Source of the DNA: Vibrio agarivorans
Lineage (GTDB): Bacteria > Pseudomonadota > Gammaproteobacteria > Enterobacterales > Vibrionaceae
Direction of reading: 5' to 3'
DNA: 64,000 bases
Assembly (NCBI RefSeq): GCF_030409635.1
Contig: NZ_JAUFQF010000004.1
Location: 468,241-532,240, forward strand
Part shown: piece by piece, positions 1 through 10,253 of the stretch
Position numbering within the stretch: position 1 is the stretch's first letter
How the letters are laid out: each line of letters opens with the position of its first letter
The notes under the pieces: generated by a model
Told to the model about the DNA's origin: nothing
The model's database searches: none
What the model saw: the letters and a program-made list of their open reading frames with translations, nothing else
Program-made: the position numbers and the translations under genes

Positions 1-201
1 CAGCTTCGCTTTAGCAAACTTACTCTTCTCTTCTACCAATTGAATCAACACTTTTTCGTCTGGCAACGCACCATCGATAAATACGGGTTTACGATTGTGA
101 AAAGCGATACCGGTGCCGTGATGGTCAATTTTGTCTACTTTGACCTCAAAGTGCTTGGTGTTAAGAGGAGTCTTTTTCTTTGCTTGGAAAATACGCGCCA
201 T
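1..201 (-). CDS. rlmD: 23S rRNA (uracil-1939-C5)-methyltransferase RlmD, N-terminal part
   Basis: Partial gene: the first 67 codons run off the left edge. The reading frame begins [10 protein letters not shown] at 201 and continues with a small basic TRAM-like RNA-binding domain (motif [12 protein letters not shown], then GALPDEKV), which is how RlmD/RumA proteins start. The family makes 5-methyluridine at position 1939 of 23S rRNA with S-adenosylmethionine; its catalytic and Fe-S domains lie outside the window. It is divergent from barA, the usual neighbour arrangement in gammaproteobacteria. The identification rests on the N-terminus plus context. Confidence 0.8.
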   Translation of the reverse strand, partial: MARIFQAKKKTPLNTKHFEVKVDKIDHHGTGIAFHNRKPVFIDGALPDEKVLIQLVEEKSKFAKAKL

Positions 202-385
202 AAGTGTTGCCTGATTGTAAGGATGCGTTTGGTGTCATACACGCAAGCGCAAATCGATCCGCTCTACGTATATCTGTGATATAAATGCTTAACGGCATGT
301 GAATGTTTCGATGGCGGTTTTTACCATTGCAATAACCACATGCCATACTATTGTCCCACATCCAACCGGTGAAGTTTAGAGAATA
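202..385. other. Divergent intergenic region rlmD/barA
   Basis: 184 bases between two divergent starts. It must carry the promoters for both genes. I see no clear sigma-70 pair, repeat or small ORF with a ribosome-binding site that I would defend. Confidence 0.4.
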
Positions 386-3175
386 ATGACGCGATATGGC
401 TTACGTGCACGGGTAATAACACTCACCCTAGCCCCCACACTTATCATAGGTATTCTACTGTGTGGTTTTTTCTCCTTCACTCGTTACCACGATTTGGAAC
501 GACAGGTAATCAACTCTGGCTTAAGTATCGTTGAGCCTCTGGCTATTGCCAGTGAAGATGGCATGGTGACGCAAAGCCGTGAATCGGTCAGACGTATTAT
601 CAGTTATGCCCATCGTAAAAATTCTAAGTTTGTCCGCAGTATTGCGGTGTTTGACTCGAGGCATGAGCTTTTTGTGACCTCAAACTTTCACCCGCAGTTT
701 CAGTCTCTCACCTATGATAGCAATGAGTTAATCCCTCTATTGCCTTCGATTCAAATAGACGACAACACACTCATCTTGCGTGCCCCTATCATTCCCGAAA
801 CCCGTTTTGTGGCGATACCAGACCTCAACGAACACGATGCGCAAGCGCTGGGCTATGTCTCGATGGAACTCGATCTCTCGCCTCTACGATTGCAGCAATA
901 TCGTGAAATCATCATTGCGATAGCGGTAATGATCCTTGGTATAGCCCTATCGACCGCCTTTGCGATTCGCTTGATGCACGACGTGACCCGACCAATTGAT
1001 CACATGCGCCGCGTGGTGGATCGTATTCGCCGTGGTCATGTCGATGTGCGAATTGATGGCAAGATGCACGGTGAACTCGACTCGTTGAAAAACGGTATTA
1101 ACGCAATGGCGGAATCTTTGTCTGCTTACCATACCGAGATGCAACACAGTATCGATCAGGCCACCTCCGATTTGCGCGAAACCTTGGAGCAGCTTGAGAT
1201 ACAGAACGTTGAACTCGATATCGCGAAAAAACGCGCCCAAGAAGCCGCCCGCGTAAAATCAGAGTTTTTGGCTAATATGTCACACGAGCTACGCACACCA
1301 CTCAATGGTGTGATCGGCTTTGCTCGTCAAATGCTAAAAACCCAGCTAACACCTAGCCAAACTGACTACCTTCAAACTATTGAAAAATCGGCCAACAACC
1401 TATTGAGTATCATTAACGATATTCTCGACTTCTCTAAACTCGAAGCCGGTAAGCTGGCGCTTGAGAACATTCCGTTTGATTTCCAAGAGAGCCTCGACGA
1501 AGTCGTTAGTCTGCAAGCGACCTCCGCCCATGAGAAAGGCCTTGAGCTGACACTGAAGATTGACCCGAAAATCCCTGTAGGGGTGATCGGAGACCCGCTA
1601 CGTATTCAACAAGTGCTGACGAACTTGGTCGGCAACTCCATCAAGTTTACCGAGCGCGGTAACATCGATATCAGCGTTGAGCTTCGCTCTCAAAAAGAAG
1701 ATGCAATAGAGCTGCAATTTATGGTGCGTGACACAGGTATCGGCATCTCTGAGCGTCAACAAGCGCAGTTGTTCCAAGCTTTCTCTCAGGCGGATGCCAG
1801 TATATCTCGCCGCTATGGTGGCACAGGATTAGGTTTGGTTATCACCCAAAAACTCGTGAGTTACATGGGAGGGGAAATCAGCTTAACCAGTCGTCTGCAC
1901 CAAGGCTCAACCTTCTGGTATACCCTTCGTCTTGCAACAACAGATATGCCAGTGTCTGATCTGGTTGAAACTGACAGCCTCTTAGGTCGTAGCTTATTAT
2001 TGGTTGAGCCAAACATGCAGGCAGCAACAGTATTGCAGCAAACGCTCTCCACTGCAGGCTTGCAAGTGAACTACCGCTCGACGATGCCAAGTGAAAGTGG
2101 CACTTTTGACTATGCGATCATTAACTTTGCACCCGATCATTCGCACACCTTCGATGAAGTCAGTGAGCAAATAAAACTCGCGAAAACACTCGCCACACAC
2201 GTCACTATTGGCCTGCCGAGTACGGAGTTAGCACTCGCTAACCAAATCACCTCTGAGCTCAACGTGCAGTGCATCGCCAAGCCACTCTCACGCAGAAAAC
2301 TGCTACAGAACTTGCTTGTGCAACAGCCAGAGTTAGCTCTGCCACAACCGATAATACGCGAACCACAACAACTGATGCCTTTAACGGTTATGGCGGTTGA
2401 TGACAACCCTGCAAACTTGAAATTGATTACGGCTCTACTCAAAGAGCGTGTGAAAACCGTCATCACCTGTAATGATGGCATTGAGGCTGTCGAATATGCC
2501 CAACAAGAGAAGTTCGATATCATCTTGATGGACATTCAGATGCCAAGAATGGATGGCGTCACAGCGTGTAATGCCATCAAAGCCTCAGAGCTCAACAAGG
2601 ATACGCCTATCGTGGCTGTGACTGCTCATGCCATGCAAGGCGAGCGCGACCGCTTACTCAAGGCAGGTATGGATGACTACCTCACCAAACCGATTGAAGA
2701 ACACATATTGCAACAGGTGCTCGTTCGCTGGAATCCAAACACTGATGAGAGTCAGGTAATGATGCTGCCGCTCGAGCATGAGACTAGCGAAACCAAAGCC
2801 TCCCCTGCAAAGCCACAGACCAGCCGACAGGATCTCATTATCGACTGGCAGCTCGCCCTCAAACAATCGGCCAACAAGGAAGATCTCGCCAAAGACATGC
2901 TGCAGATGTTGGTGGCCTTTATTCCTGAGGTCATCACCGTGGTTGATAGTGTATTGGAGCCAGACACAGAGCAGCAATATGACCTGCTGCATTACGTACA
3001 TAAACTCAATGGCAGTTGTTCATACAGTGGGGTTCCACGCTTGAAAAAGGTGTGTGCTGAACTAGAAAAAGGGTTGCGCTTAGAAATGACTATCGAAGAT
3101 TTGGAACCTGAGTTATTTGAGCTGCAAGATGAGATGGAGAAAGTGATTGCGGCAGCGCAACCTTATCTCACCTAA
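386..3175 (+). CDS. barA: Hybrid sensor histidine kinase BarA (VarS/GacS type)
   Basis: 929-residue tripartite membrane kinase that, with the response regulator UvrY/VarA, controls Csr small RNAs. Order seen: transmembrane segment at about 10-32, periplasmic sensor region, second membrane segment at about 175-197, HAMP linker, HisKA with the phospho-accepting His299 in MSHELRTPLNG, a HATPase domain with DTGIGIS and GGTGLGL, a degenerate receiver at about 530-645, a true receiver with Asp716 in DIILMDIQMPRMDG, and a C-terminal HPt domain with His872 in HKLNGSC. Length and order match the family. The first receiver has Asn where the Asp should be (AIINFAP), so it probably does not accept phosphate. 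The gene is monocistronic and ends at a strong hairpin shared with acpS. Confidence 0.95.
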   Translation: MTRYGLRARVITLTLAPTLIIGILLCGFFSFTRYHDLERQVINSGLSIVEPLAIASEDGMVTQSRESVRRIISYAHRKNSKFVRSIAVFDSRHELFVTSNFHPQFQSLTYDSNELIPLLPSIQIDDNTLILRAPIIPETRFVAIPDLNEHDAQALGYVSMELDLSPLRLQQYREIIIAIAVMILGIALSTAFAIRLMHDVTRPIDHMRRVVDRIRRGHVDVRIDGKMHGELDSLKNGINAMAESLSAYHTEMQHSIDQATSDLRETLEQLEIQNVELDIAKKRAQEAARVKSEFLANMSHELRTPLNGVIGFARQMLKTQLTPSQTDYLQTIEKSANNLLSIINDILDFSKLEAGKLALENIPFDFQESLDEVVSLQATSAHEKGLELTLKIDPKIPVGVIGDPLRIQQVLTNLVGNSIKFTERGNIDISVELRSQKEDAIELQFMVRDTGIGISERQQAQLFQAFSQADASISRRYGGTGLGLVITQKLVSYMGGEISLTSRLHQGSTFWYTLRLATTDMPVSDLVETDSLLGRSLLLVEPNMQAATVLQQTLSTAGLQVNYRSTMPSESGTFDYAIINFAPDHSHTFDEVSEQIKLAKTLATHVTIGLPSTELALANQITSELNVQCIAKPLSRRKLLQNLLVQQPELALPQPIIREPQQLMPLTVMAVDDNPANLKLITALLKERVKTVITCNDGIEAVEYAQQEKFDIILMDIQMPRMDGVTACNAIKASELNKDTPIVAVTAHAMQGERDRLLKAGMDDYLTKPIEEHILQQVLVRWNPNTDESQVMMLPLEHETSETKASPAKPQTSRQDLIIDWQLALKQSANKEDLAKDMLQMLVAFIPEVITVVDSVLEPDTEQQYDLLHYVHKLNGSCSYSGVPRLKKVCAELEKGLRLEMTIEDLEPELFELQDEMEKVIAAAQPYLT

Positions 3176-3204
3176 CGAAAAACGAACGAAAAGAAGATAA
3201 AAAC

Positions 3205-3238
3205 AAAAAAACTCTGCTTATTTCGGCAGAGTTTTTTT
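3205..3238. terminator. Bidirectional intrinsic terminator barA/acpS
   Basis: A 13-bp perfect stem (3205-3217 with 3226-3238) around an 8-base loop. The stem core is ACTCTGC/GCAGAGT flanked by A6 and T7, so it can stop transcripts from both convergent genes. Confidence 0.9.
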
Positions 3239-3260
3239 ATATCACTCGTGAACAAAAAGG

Positions 3261-3638
3261 CTAGGACTCAAGGATCACCGTAGCGACCGCATAGCGCTTT
3301 TCATCTGCGATAGTCACCAGCGCGGCATGAGCGCCGAGAGAATCGGCAAACTGTTGAGCCACTCCGGTTAATGTCAGCTCTGGTTTACCTAACTCATCAT
3401 TACTGACGGTAAAGTCTTGAAAGCTGACACCGCGCGCAATACCTGTCCCTAGGGCTTTCGCAGCCGCTTCTTTAACAGCAAACCGTTTAGCCAAGAAACG
3501 CGCAGGTTGCTTGCTAACCTCAAACACGGTGAATTCACTCGCAGATAAGACTCGTTTAGCCAGTGCATTGCTGCGCTCTAACGCCGTTTCAATACGCTCA
3601 ATCTCAACGATATCCGTTCCTAAGCCGACAACTGGCAT
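3261..3638 (-). CDS. acpS: Holo-[acyl-carrier-protein] synthase
   Basis: 125 residues, normal for AcpS. It transfers 4'-phosphopantetheine from CoA to the ACP serine, which activates fatty-acid synthesis. The metal- and CoA-binding motifs are visible: [14 protein letters not shown] at the N-terminus and [18 protein letters not shown] in the middle. It lies 13 bases after pdxJ and is the last gene of the recO-pdxJ-acpS group. The order pdxJ-acpS at the end of the lepB-rnc-era-recO cluster is conserved in enterics. Confidence 0.95.
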   Translation of the reverse strand: MPVVGLGTDIVEIERIETALERSNALAKRVLSASEFTVFEVSKQPARFLAKRFAVKEAAAKALGTGIARGVSFQDFTVSNDELGKPELTLTGVAQQFADSLGAHAALVTIADEKRYAVATVILES

Positions 3639-3651
3639 AATACAACCTTAT

Positions 3652-4389
3652 TTAAGCTGACTTACGCGCATCAAGCATGATGGCTTTCATGTCCGCGACA
3701 GCTTTATCAAGACCATCAAACACCGCTCGACCAATGATGGAATGGCCAATGTTCAATTCGTAGATTTCAGGCAGTGCGGCAATAGGTGCTACGTTGTGAT
3801 ACGTCAGACCATGGCCTGCATTAACAGTAATTCCCAGATCGTGAGCGTAGCTTGCGCCTGCCGCAATCTTCTTCAGTTCATCTTGCTGATCTTCGTCCGA
3901 CGTCGCATCGGCATAGTGACCAGTGTGCAGCTCAATGTATGGGGCACCACATGCTTTCGCAGCATCAATCTGTTGGCGGTCTGCATCGATAAATAGCGAA
4001 ACCTTAATACCAGCGGCACTCAACTTCTCTGTGGCAGCTTTGATTTTGTCGAGTTGACCCACCACATCAAGACCACCTTCTGTCGTTAGCTCTTCACGCT
4101 TCTCAGGAACTAGGCACACGTATTCAGGTTGTGTTTGCAGGGCAATTTCAACCATTTCGTCTGTCACTGCCATCTCTAGGTTCATGCGCGTTTGAATCGT
4201 TTCGCGCAGAATTCGCACATCGCGGTCTAGGATATGACGACGATCTTCACGTAGGTGGATAGTGATGCCATCGGCACCAGCACGCTCAGCAATTTCAGCG
4301 GCATGGACAGGATCAGGGTACTTAGTTCCGCGGGCATTACGAAGGGTCGCTATATGATCAATATTAACGCCTAAATAAATCGAACTCAT
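3652..4389 (-). CDS. pdxJ: Pyridoxine 5'-phosphate synthase PdxJ
   Basis: 245 residues. It condenses 1-deoxyxylulose 5-phosphate with 3-amino-1-hydroxyacetone phosphate to make pyridoxine 5'-phosphate, the last step of de novo vitamin B6 synthesis. The TIM-barrel family motifs are present: [16 protein letters not shown] at the start, [16 protein letters not shown], the ELHTG strand and NAGHGL near the phosphate site. Its start overlaps the recO stop by four bases (ATGA), which suggests translational coupling. Confidence 0.95.
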   Translation of the reverse strand: MSSIYLGVNIDHIATLRNARGTKYPDPVHAAEIAERAGADGITIHLREDRRHILDRDVRILRETIQTRMNLEMAVTDEMVEIALQTQPEYVCLVPEKREELTTEGGLDVVGQLDKIKAATEKLSAAGIKVSLFIDADRQQIDAAKACGAPYIELHTGHYADATSDEDQQDELKKIAAGASYAHDLGITVNAGHGLTYHNVAPIAALPEIYELNIGHSIIGRAVFDGLDKAVADMKAIMLDARKSA

Positions 4390-5108
4390 TTTCCTATACT
4401 CCGTGCTTTGGGAAGTGTTGAGATAAACAACTCCCGGCTCTTTAATGGTTTTCCGCCAAGATACGGCTTTAACGCTATACGTGTAAAGCGCTTTGCGGCT
4501 TTAAGTTGTTCTTTTGTCGTAAATCTACGTTCACTAATCGCAATTAGCTCATTACCAAGAAAGGTCAGATTGTCACGACGAACCGAGGCAATAAAGCCCT
4601 TCTCTTCTCGGTAACGATAGGCCATCTCTGGCTCAACAGGCTCTCCTGTGCCAGCACAATGCATGAAATCAACGCCATACCCCATCGCAGATAGCAAGGC
4701 TAACTCAAAACGTCTGAGTGCTGGCTCTGGGTTTGTTGCCTGAGCCAACTCCGTTAGGGCGTGTAAGTAGTCATGAAACAGTGCTGGCATAGGCACTTCT
4801 GCGGCTAGCACTCTGCCAACTAACTCATTGACGTACATGGCGGAATAGAGGTTAATCCCGGAAAGCGGCAAGCCAAGGCTGATAGGCTCAGCTTGGCGCA
4901 GTGTCTTCATTGAGCCTTTGCCTGACCACTTTAGTAGCAGCGGTGTAAATGGCTGTAACGCCCCTTTTAAGTTAGAGCGTTTGCTGCGTGCACCTTTCGA
5001 CATCAATGTAATACGCCCGTGCTCCTCACTAAACACATCGAGAATCAGGCTCGATTCGCTGTAAGGGCGGCGGTGTAAAACAAAACAGCGTTGTAAACCA
5101 TCAAACAT
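4386..5108 (-). CDS. recO: DNA repair protein RecO
   Basis: 240 residues. RecO works with RecF and RecR to load RecA on SSB-coated gaps. An N-terminal OB-fold (residues about 1-80, with [22 protein letters not shown] and SKGARSKRS) is followed by a helical domain. The protein has no conventional zinc-finger cysteines, as in enteric RecO. A terminator lies between era and recO, so recO-pdxJ-acpS can be transcribed apart from the upstream lepA-era genes. Confidence 0.93.
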   Translation of the reverse strand: MFDGLQRCFVLHRRPYSESSLILDVFSEEHGRITLMSKGARSKRSNLKGALQPFTPLLLKWSGKGSMKTLRQAEPISLGLPLSGINLYSAMYVNELVGRVLAAEVPMPALFHDYLHALTELAQATNPEPALRRFELALLSAMGYGVDFMHCAGTGEPVEPEMAYRYREEKGFIASVRRDNLTFLGNELIAISERRFTTKEQLKAAKRFTRIALKPYLGGKPLKSRELFISTLPKARSIGK

Positions 5109-5133
5109 TGATTAATCCACTGAAAACATGCAC

Positions 5134-5158
5134 AAAAAAAGGAGCCCAAAGGCTCCTT
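5134..5158 (-). terminator. Intrinsic terminator after era
   Basis: An 8-bp stem (AAGGAGCC/GGCTCCTT, 5139-5146 and 5151-5158) with a 4-base loop. On the minus strand it is followed by a T run (A7 at 5134-5140 on the plus strand). It lies between era and recO. Confidence 0.8.
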
Positions 5159-5199
5159 CTTATCTTACCATCGGAGCGAAGCTATACGCCTCACTGTGA

Positions 5200-6174
5200 T
5201 TATAAATCGTCGATGTAACCTAGTGAACGAAGCGCTCGTTCATCATCAGCCCAACCAGACTTCACTTTTACCCAAGTCTCTAGGTAAACCTTACGTCCAA
5301 ACAGCTCTTCCATATCAAGACGAGCTTCACGACCAATGGTTTTGATCTTTTCACCGCCTTTGCCAATCACCATTTTCTTTTGGCCATTACGCTCAACCAG
5401 AATCAGGCCATTGATATGGAAGCCATCAGTGTCTGGGTTGTAATCGAATCGCTCAATCTCAACCGTGACTGAGTAAGGCAGCTCATCACCCGTGAATCGC
5501 ATCAGTTTTTCACGCAGGATCTCTGAAGCCATAAAACGCTGTGAACGGTCAGTCACATACTCTTCAGGGAAGTGGTGTGTTGCCAGCGGTAAATGATCGC
5601 GTACGTGCTTGCGCAGTACATCGATGTTCTTGCCGTGCTTCGCAGAGATTGGCACCACATCAACAAAGTCCATCTTCTTCGCCATCTCGTGCATGTGCAT
5701 CATGACATCGTTACGATCGGCAACGTTGTCGACTTTGTTCACACAAAGAACGACTGGGAAGTTCGACTTCTTCAGCTTGGTCAAGACCATCTCATCGTCG
5801 TTGGTCCAATGCGTACCATCAACAAGGAAGAATACTAGGTTCACATCACTGAGTGATGAGTTTGCAGCACGGTTCATCAAACGGTTAATAGCACGCTTCT
5901 CTTCGATGTGAAGCCCTGGAGTGTCGACATAAATCGCTTGGTAATCACCTTCGGTGTCCACACCCATAATGCGGTGACGCGTCGTTTGTGGCTTGCGCGA
6001 AGTGATCGAAATCTTCTGACCAAGAATCTTGTTCAAAAGAGTCGATTTACCGACATTCGGACGGCCTACAATCGCAATAAAACCACAGTGCTGGTTTTCT
6101 GGGGTCGAAGTTTCGCCCGTTGATGAGAAAAACGCATCAATGTCGAACTCGTTGTTTTCTGTTGAATCAGCCAT
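5200..6174 (-). CDS. era: GTPase Era
   Basis: 324 residues. Era is a Ras-like GTPase with a KH domain that binds the 3' end of 16S rRNA and helps 30S maturation. The GTPase motifs are GRPNVGKS (residues 37-44), DTPG and NKVD; the C-terminal KH signature is [13 protein letters not shown]. The N-terminus carries about 23 extra, mostly acidic residues before the conserved [10 protein letters not shown] when compared with E. coli Era (about 301). I recall vibrio Era proteins as similarly long. The start overlaps the end of rnc by 8 bases, so the two are likely coupled. Confidence 0.95.
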   Translation of the reverse strand: MADSTENNEFDIDAFFSSTGETSTPENQHCGFIAIVGRPNVGKSTLLNKILGQKISITSRKPQTTRHRIMGVDTEGDYQAIYVDTPGLHIEEKRAINRLMNRAANSSLSDVNLVFFLVDGTHWTNDDEMVLTKLKKSNFPVVLCVNKVDNVADRNDVMMHMHEMAKKMDFVDVVPISAKHGKNIDVLRKHVRDHLPLATHHFPEEYVTDRSQRFMASEILREKLMRFTGDELPYSVTVEIERFDYNPDTDGFHINGLILVERNGQKKMVIGKGGEKIKTIGREARLDMEELFGRKVYLETWVKVKSGWADDERALRSLGYIDDL

Positions 6175-6844
6175 TGGTCAATTGCCCTAATGCTGTCTCA
6201 GCGGCCGCTTGTTCAGCCTTGCGACGACTGGTACCTTTACCGATAACAGGCTGTCCTATGCCTGCAACTTCACACGAAACCGTAAACTCTTGGTTGTGTG
6301 CTTCACCTTTAATATTAGTCACTGTGTAGACAGGAAGCGGTTTTCTTCTGCCTTGCAGAAACTCTTGCAAGCGTGTTTTAGGATCTTTTTGGGATACACC
6401 CGGCTGGATCGCTTCAAGACGAGACAAGTACCAATCAAGGATGATCTTACGCACGACTTCAACATCACTGTCGAGATAAATCGCGCCAATGATAGCTTCT
6501 ACCGCATCTGCCAAGATCGAATCGCGACGGAAACCGCCACTCTTTAGTTCACCTGGACCTAATTTTAAGTAGTCACCCAGTTCAAACTCACGGCCAAGTT
6601 CAGCCAGAGTATTACCACGTACTAATGTTGCACGCATACGGCTCATATCCCCTTCCGTCACTTTCGGGAAGCGGTGGTATAAGTCGTCTGCAATGACAAA
6701 ACTTAAAATTGAATCGCCCAGAAACTCAAGACGCTCGTTGTGCTTACTGTTGGCACTGCGGTGTGTCAGTGCCAAACTCAAAAGCTCGCTATCGTTAAAC
6801 TGATAGCCGAGCTTTCTTTCTAGTTTTTCAATTTGAGAATTCAT
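6167..6844 (-). CDS. rnc: Ribonuclease III
   Basis: 225 residues. It cuts double-stranded RNA, including the rRNA precursor stems like those in the rRNA operon of this window. The signature [12 protein letters not shown] is present, with the catalytic Glu/Asp positions and a C-terminal dsRNA-binding domain (about 155-225, ending with [18 protein letters not shown]). I chose the ATG at 6844 ([14 protein letters not shown]) because it matches the family start and leaves a 31-base gap to lepB; a longer frame to 6955 would overlap lepB and has unrelated sequence. Confidence 0.96.
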   Translation of the reverse strand: MNSQIEKLERKLGYQFNDSELLSLALTHRSANSKHNERLEFLGDSILSFVIADDLYHRFPKVTEGDMSRMRATLVRGNTLAELGREFELGDYLKLGPGELKSGGFRRDSILADAVEAIIGAIYLDSDVEVVRKIILDWYLSRLEAIQPGVSQKDPKTRLQEFLQGRRKPLPVYTVTNIKGEAHNQEFTVSCEVAGIGQPVIGKGTSRRKAEQAAAETALGQLTNG

Positions 6845-6875
6845 GCTCTCTCGTTGTGTTGTGCCCAAATATGGG

Positions 6876-7772
6876 CTAGTGAATACCGCCGATACGGTTA
6901 AAGCGAACCCCAGTTGGGATCCAACCTGGCAACACGCTGCTCGGATCGCGTTCAAACTCGAAACTGATCCAAATAGCGACAGCTTTACCTACAAGGTTCT
7001 CTTCTGGAACAAAGCCCCAGTAACGACTATCGGCACTATTATCGCGGTTGTCACCCATTACAAAGTAGTGACCTTGAGGAACAACCCACTCATTAACGCC
7101 AGGTCGAGGCTGATACGCATCAATTCGGTCACGACGCAGCGGGTGTACGAGCACCTCGTGCTCAACTTCCGCCAACTTCTCATTCATCTGAATAAGTGGG
7201 ATACCGTTTTGATTAAACTCACTCTCTCTCACATTTGATAGAGGCAGCTCGCGACACGTACTCTCACCTTGCGCTTGAATACACAGCTCTTTGTTCGCTG
7301 AGTAACGCACTGTATCACCAGGAAGACCGATGACACGTTTAATGTAGTCAATATTTGGTTGCGGAGGGTACTTGAATACAGCGATATCACCGTGTTCAGG
7401 CTTACCCGTTTCCACCAACTCTTTACGCCATACCGGGTCTTTGATCCCGTAAGCGTATTTCTCCACCAGAATAAAATCCCCAACGAGCAGGGTTGGCATC
7501 ATTGAGCCTGATGGAATCTGAAAAGGTTCATAAATAAAGGAGCGCAATACCAACACCACCGCAATCACTGGAAAGATAGAAACACTATTCTCAATCCACC
7601 ACGGTTGTGCTGCTGCTTTTTCCAGCGTTTTTGCATCCAATTCGTTGGTCTGCTCTTTAATACGCTCCAATTTCTCTTCACGCTTTTTCGCCCAAACCCA
7701 CTTCTCGAGTGCCCATACAATACCAGTCACTAGTGTCACTATGACAAGAATGAGTGAAAATGTATTCGCCAT
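6876..7772 (-). CDS. lepB: Signal peptidase I
   Basis: 298 residues. An inner-membrane serine protease that removes signal peptides from exported preproteins. Two N-terminal membrane segments (about 4-22 and 64-80) precede the catalytic domain. The nucleophile Ser90 lies in [10 protein letters not shown] and the general base Lys145 in [12 protein letters not shown]; the family box [16 protein letters not shown] is also present. It lies between lepA and rnc as in E. coli. Confidence 0.96.
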   Translation of the reverse strand: MANTFSLILVIVTLVTGIVWALEKWVWAKKREEKLERIKEQTNELDAKTLEKAAAQPWWIENSVSIFPVIAVVLVLRSFIYEPFQIPSGSMMPTLLVGDFILVEKYAYGIKDPVWRKELVETGKPEHGDIAVFKYPPQPNIDYIKRVIGLPGDTVRYSANKELCIQAQGESTCRELPLSNVRESEFNQNGIPLIQMNEKLAEVEHEVLVHPLRRDRIDAYQPRPGVNEWVVPQGHYFVMGDNRDNSADSRYWGFVPEENLVGKAVAIWISFEFERDPSSVLPGWIPTGVRFNRIGGIH

Positions 7773-7798
7773 TGACTTCCCTTATCTTAAAAATACGA

Positions 7799-7826
7799 AA
7801 GTGAAAGAGCCGAAACCCTTTCACTT
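7799..7826. other. Hairpin between lepA and lepB
   Basis: A 9-bp inverted repeat AAGTGAAAG/CTTTCACTT with a 10-base loop in the 97-base lepA-lepB gap. There is no immediate T run on the minus strand, so it may be a partial terminator or an RNA-stability element rather than a full stop. Confidence 0.45.
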
Positions 7827-7869
7827 ATCCAAACCTTAATTGCTCATTCTGAAATAATCAGCTGCGCGA

Positions 7870-9663
7870 TTAATCTTTACCTACGTGTAGGATTGCAAGG
7901 AACGCTTCTTGTGGCAACTCAACGTTACCAATTTGCTTCATGCGTTTCTTACCTTCTTTCTGTTTCTTCAGAAGCTTCTTCTTACGACTCACGTCACCAC
8001 CGTAACACTTAGCGATTACGTTCTTACGCAGCTGTTTCACCGTTGAGCGCGCAATAATGTGGTTACCGATTGCCGCTTGAATCGCGATATCAAACATTTG
8101 ACGAGGGATGAACTCTTTCATCTTCTCTACCAACTGACGACCACGCGTTTGCGATTGATCTTTGTGCGTAATCATCGCTAGAGCATCAACCGTATCACCG
8201 TTAAGCAGAACATCAACACGAACCATGCTAGAGGCTTCAAAACGCTGGAAGTTGTAATCAAGTGATGCGTAACCACGTGACGTAGACTTCAAACGGTCGA
8301 AGAAGTCGAGAACCACTTCTGCCATCGGAATATCGTACGTTACCGCAACTTGGTTGCCGTGGTAAACCATATCAACCTGAGTACCACGTTTCTCAACACA
8401 CAGTGTGATAACGTTACCTAAGTACTCTGACGGCACAAGGATGTTACAGCGTGCGATTGGCTCACGAATCTCTTCGATATCATTCACTGCAGGTAGCTTA
8501 GCTGGGCTATCCACATACAGAAGAGTACCATCAGTGCGCTCAACTTCGTAAACTACCGTTGGTGCGGTTGTAATCAGGTCTAGGTCGTACTCACGCTCTA
8601 GACGCTCTTGGATGATCTCCATGTGCAGCATGCCAAGGAAGCCACAACGGAAACCAAAGCCTAGCGCTGCCGAGTTTTCTGGTTCGTAGAACAGAGACGC
8701 ATCATTTAGGCTAAGTTTGCCTAGTGCATCACGGAAGTTCTCGTAGTCATCAGAAGAGACAGGGAACAGACCTGCATATACCTGAGGTTTTACTTTCTTA
8801 AAGCCTGGTAGGGCTTTTTCACTGCCATTCTTAGCCAGTGTCAATGTATCACCAACAGGTGCACCAAGAATGTCTTTAATACCACAAACAACCCAGCCTA
8901 CTTCGCCAGTGCGTAGGACATCAGTATCAACCTGTTTTGGCGTGAAGATACCTAGACGGTCTACACCCCATACTTGGCCCGTGCTCATTACCTTGATCTT
9001 GTCGTTCTTCTTCAGCTCACCGTTCTTAATACGAACAAGTGAAACAACACCAAGATAGTTATCGAACCAAGAGTCAATGATCAAAGCTTGTAGCGGTGCT
9101 TCTGGATCGCCTTCTGGCGCTGGGATCGCAGAAACGATGTTTTCTAGAACATCACCTACGCCAATACCAGTTTTCGCACTACAACGGGTTGCTTCCATTG
9201 CATCGATGCCGACGATCTCTTCAATTTCTTCAGAAACGCGCTCAGGATCAGCAGCTGGAAGGTCAATCTTGTTAAGGATTGGCACTACCTCAAGATCCAT
9301 TTCAATGGCTGTGTAGCAGTTAGCCAGTGTCTGAGCTTCAACGCCCTGACCAGCATCAACAACCAACAGCGCACCTTCACAAGCGGCTAGCGAGCGAGAC
9401 ACTTCGTATGCGAAGTCTACGTGCCCTGGAGTGTCGATGAAGTTAAGTTGGTATGTTTCGCCATCTTTAGCAGTGTAGTTAAGCGTCACACTCTGTGATT
9501 TGATGGTGATACCACGCTCACGCTCAAGGTCCATTGAGTCAAGAACCTGTGCGGCCATTTCACGGTCGCTCAATCCACCACAAACTTGGATCAAACGGTC
9601 TGATAGGGTCGACTTACCATGGTCGATGTGTGCGATAATCGAAAAGTTACGAATGTGCTTCAT
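7870..9663 (-). CDS. lepA: Elongation factor 4 (LepA)
   Basis: 597 residues, the usual length. A translational GTPase that back-translocates or remodels ribosomes and affects initiation and 30S biogenesis. G1 is [10 protein letters not shown] (about residues 10-19), followed by [18 protein letters not shown] and NKIDLP. The LepA-specific C-terminal domain includes YASLDY and the basic tail [24 protein letters not shown]. It is the first gene of the lepA-lepB-rnc-era run. Confidence 0.97.
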   Translation of the reverse strand: MKHIRNFSIIAHIDHGKSTLSDRLIQVCGGLSDREMAAQVLDSMDLERERGITIKSQSVTLNYTAKDGETYQLNFIDTPGHVDFAYEVSRSLAACEGALLVVDAGQGVEAQTLANCYTAIEMDLEVVPILNKIDLPAADPERVSEEIEEIVGIDAMEATRCSAKTGIGVGDVLENIVSAIPAPEGDPEAPLQALIIDSWFDNYLGVVSLVRIKNGELKKNDKIKVMSTGQVWGVDRLGIFTPKQVDTDVLRTGEVGWVVCGIKDILGAPVGDTLTLAKNGSEKALPGFKKVKPQVYAGLFPVSSDDYENFRDALGKLSLNDASLFYEPENSAALGFGFRCGFLGMLHMEIIQERLEREYDLDLITTAPTVVYEVERTDGTLLYVDSPAKLPAVNDIEEIREPIARCNILVPSEYLGNVITLCVEKRGTQVDMVYHGNQVAVTYDIPMAEVVLDFFDRLKSTSRGYASLDYNFQRFEASSMVRVDVLLNGDTVDALAMITHKDQSQTRGRQLVEKMKEFIPRQMFDIAIQAAIGNHIIARSTVKQLRKNVIAKCYGGDVSRKKKLLKKQKEGKKRMKQIGNVELPQEAFLAILHVGKD

Positions 9664-9776
9664 AGATGGTGTGACTAAACTCTGTTATCAAAATGACGTC
9701 ATCTGGCACGCACTCTGGCATACCGGACAAATAAGTTGGCAGATTCTACCCAATTTCTGCTGACTTCGCATCCATT

Positions 9777-10253
9777 TTAGACAACAGGAATCTGACTGCC
9801 CAGTATTCTGAGCAGAACGACTTGTGAAGAGGTCTCTTTCTCACGCTTGCGAACAAATTGTCGAGCGACGATAAAGCCGATAGCTGCGCCAACGATACCA
9901 AGCAATATGACGGCTCCCTCTCCGGCGCCAAGAAATGGCTGAAGCCAAGTTTGCCCTGCTATCGCGCCTATAACGAGAAACAGGAGAGGCATAAGGTAAG
10001 TTGCAGCTGCGAAGCTGAGTAACTTGCGCTCAGGTAAGCCGATTTCAACCGTATCACCCACTTGAATAGACTGCTCAGTAACCAGCTGCCAAGTTAGGCT
10101 TTTGTTTCCAATCGCATTTGATACGAGACCTGTACCACACGAACTTTTTGACGCGCAACTGCTACAACTGGTCTTTTGCTCACAGCTCAGGGTTGCTTGC
10201 CAGCCCCCCAGAGCAGGTTGCACAGCCGTAACCTGCGCGAGTGCGGTCATCAT
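9777..10253 (-). CDS. rseC: SoxR-reducing/sigma-E regulatory membrane protein RseC
   Basis: 158 residues. An inner-membrane protein of the RseC/MucC family, which is needed to keep SoxR reduced and modulates sigma-E. The N-terminus has the characteristic cysteine-rich stretch (CEQKTSCSSCASKSSC) and two membrane spans at about 80-100 and 108-128. The start overlaps the rseB stop (ATGATGA), so it is coupled. It is the last gene of the rpoE operon. Confidence 0.93.
   Translation of the reverse strand: MMTALAQVTAVQPALGGWQATLSCEQKTSCSSCASKSSCGTGLVSNAIGNKSLTWQLVTEQSIQVGDTVEIGLPERKLLSFAAATYLMPLLFLVIGAIAGQTWLQPFLGAGEGAVILLGIVGAAIGFIVARQFVRKREKETSSQVVLLRILGSQIPVV

Noticed and set aside
2137..2535. 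A 132-codon minus-strand frame inside barA
   Set aside because: A shadow of the barA frame without any recognisable domain.
6843..7238. A 131-codon plus-strand frame opposite lepB
   Set aside because: It covers conserved lepB coding sequence and has no support of its own.
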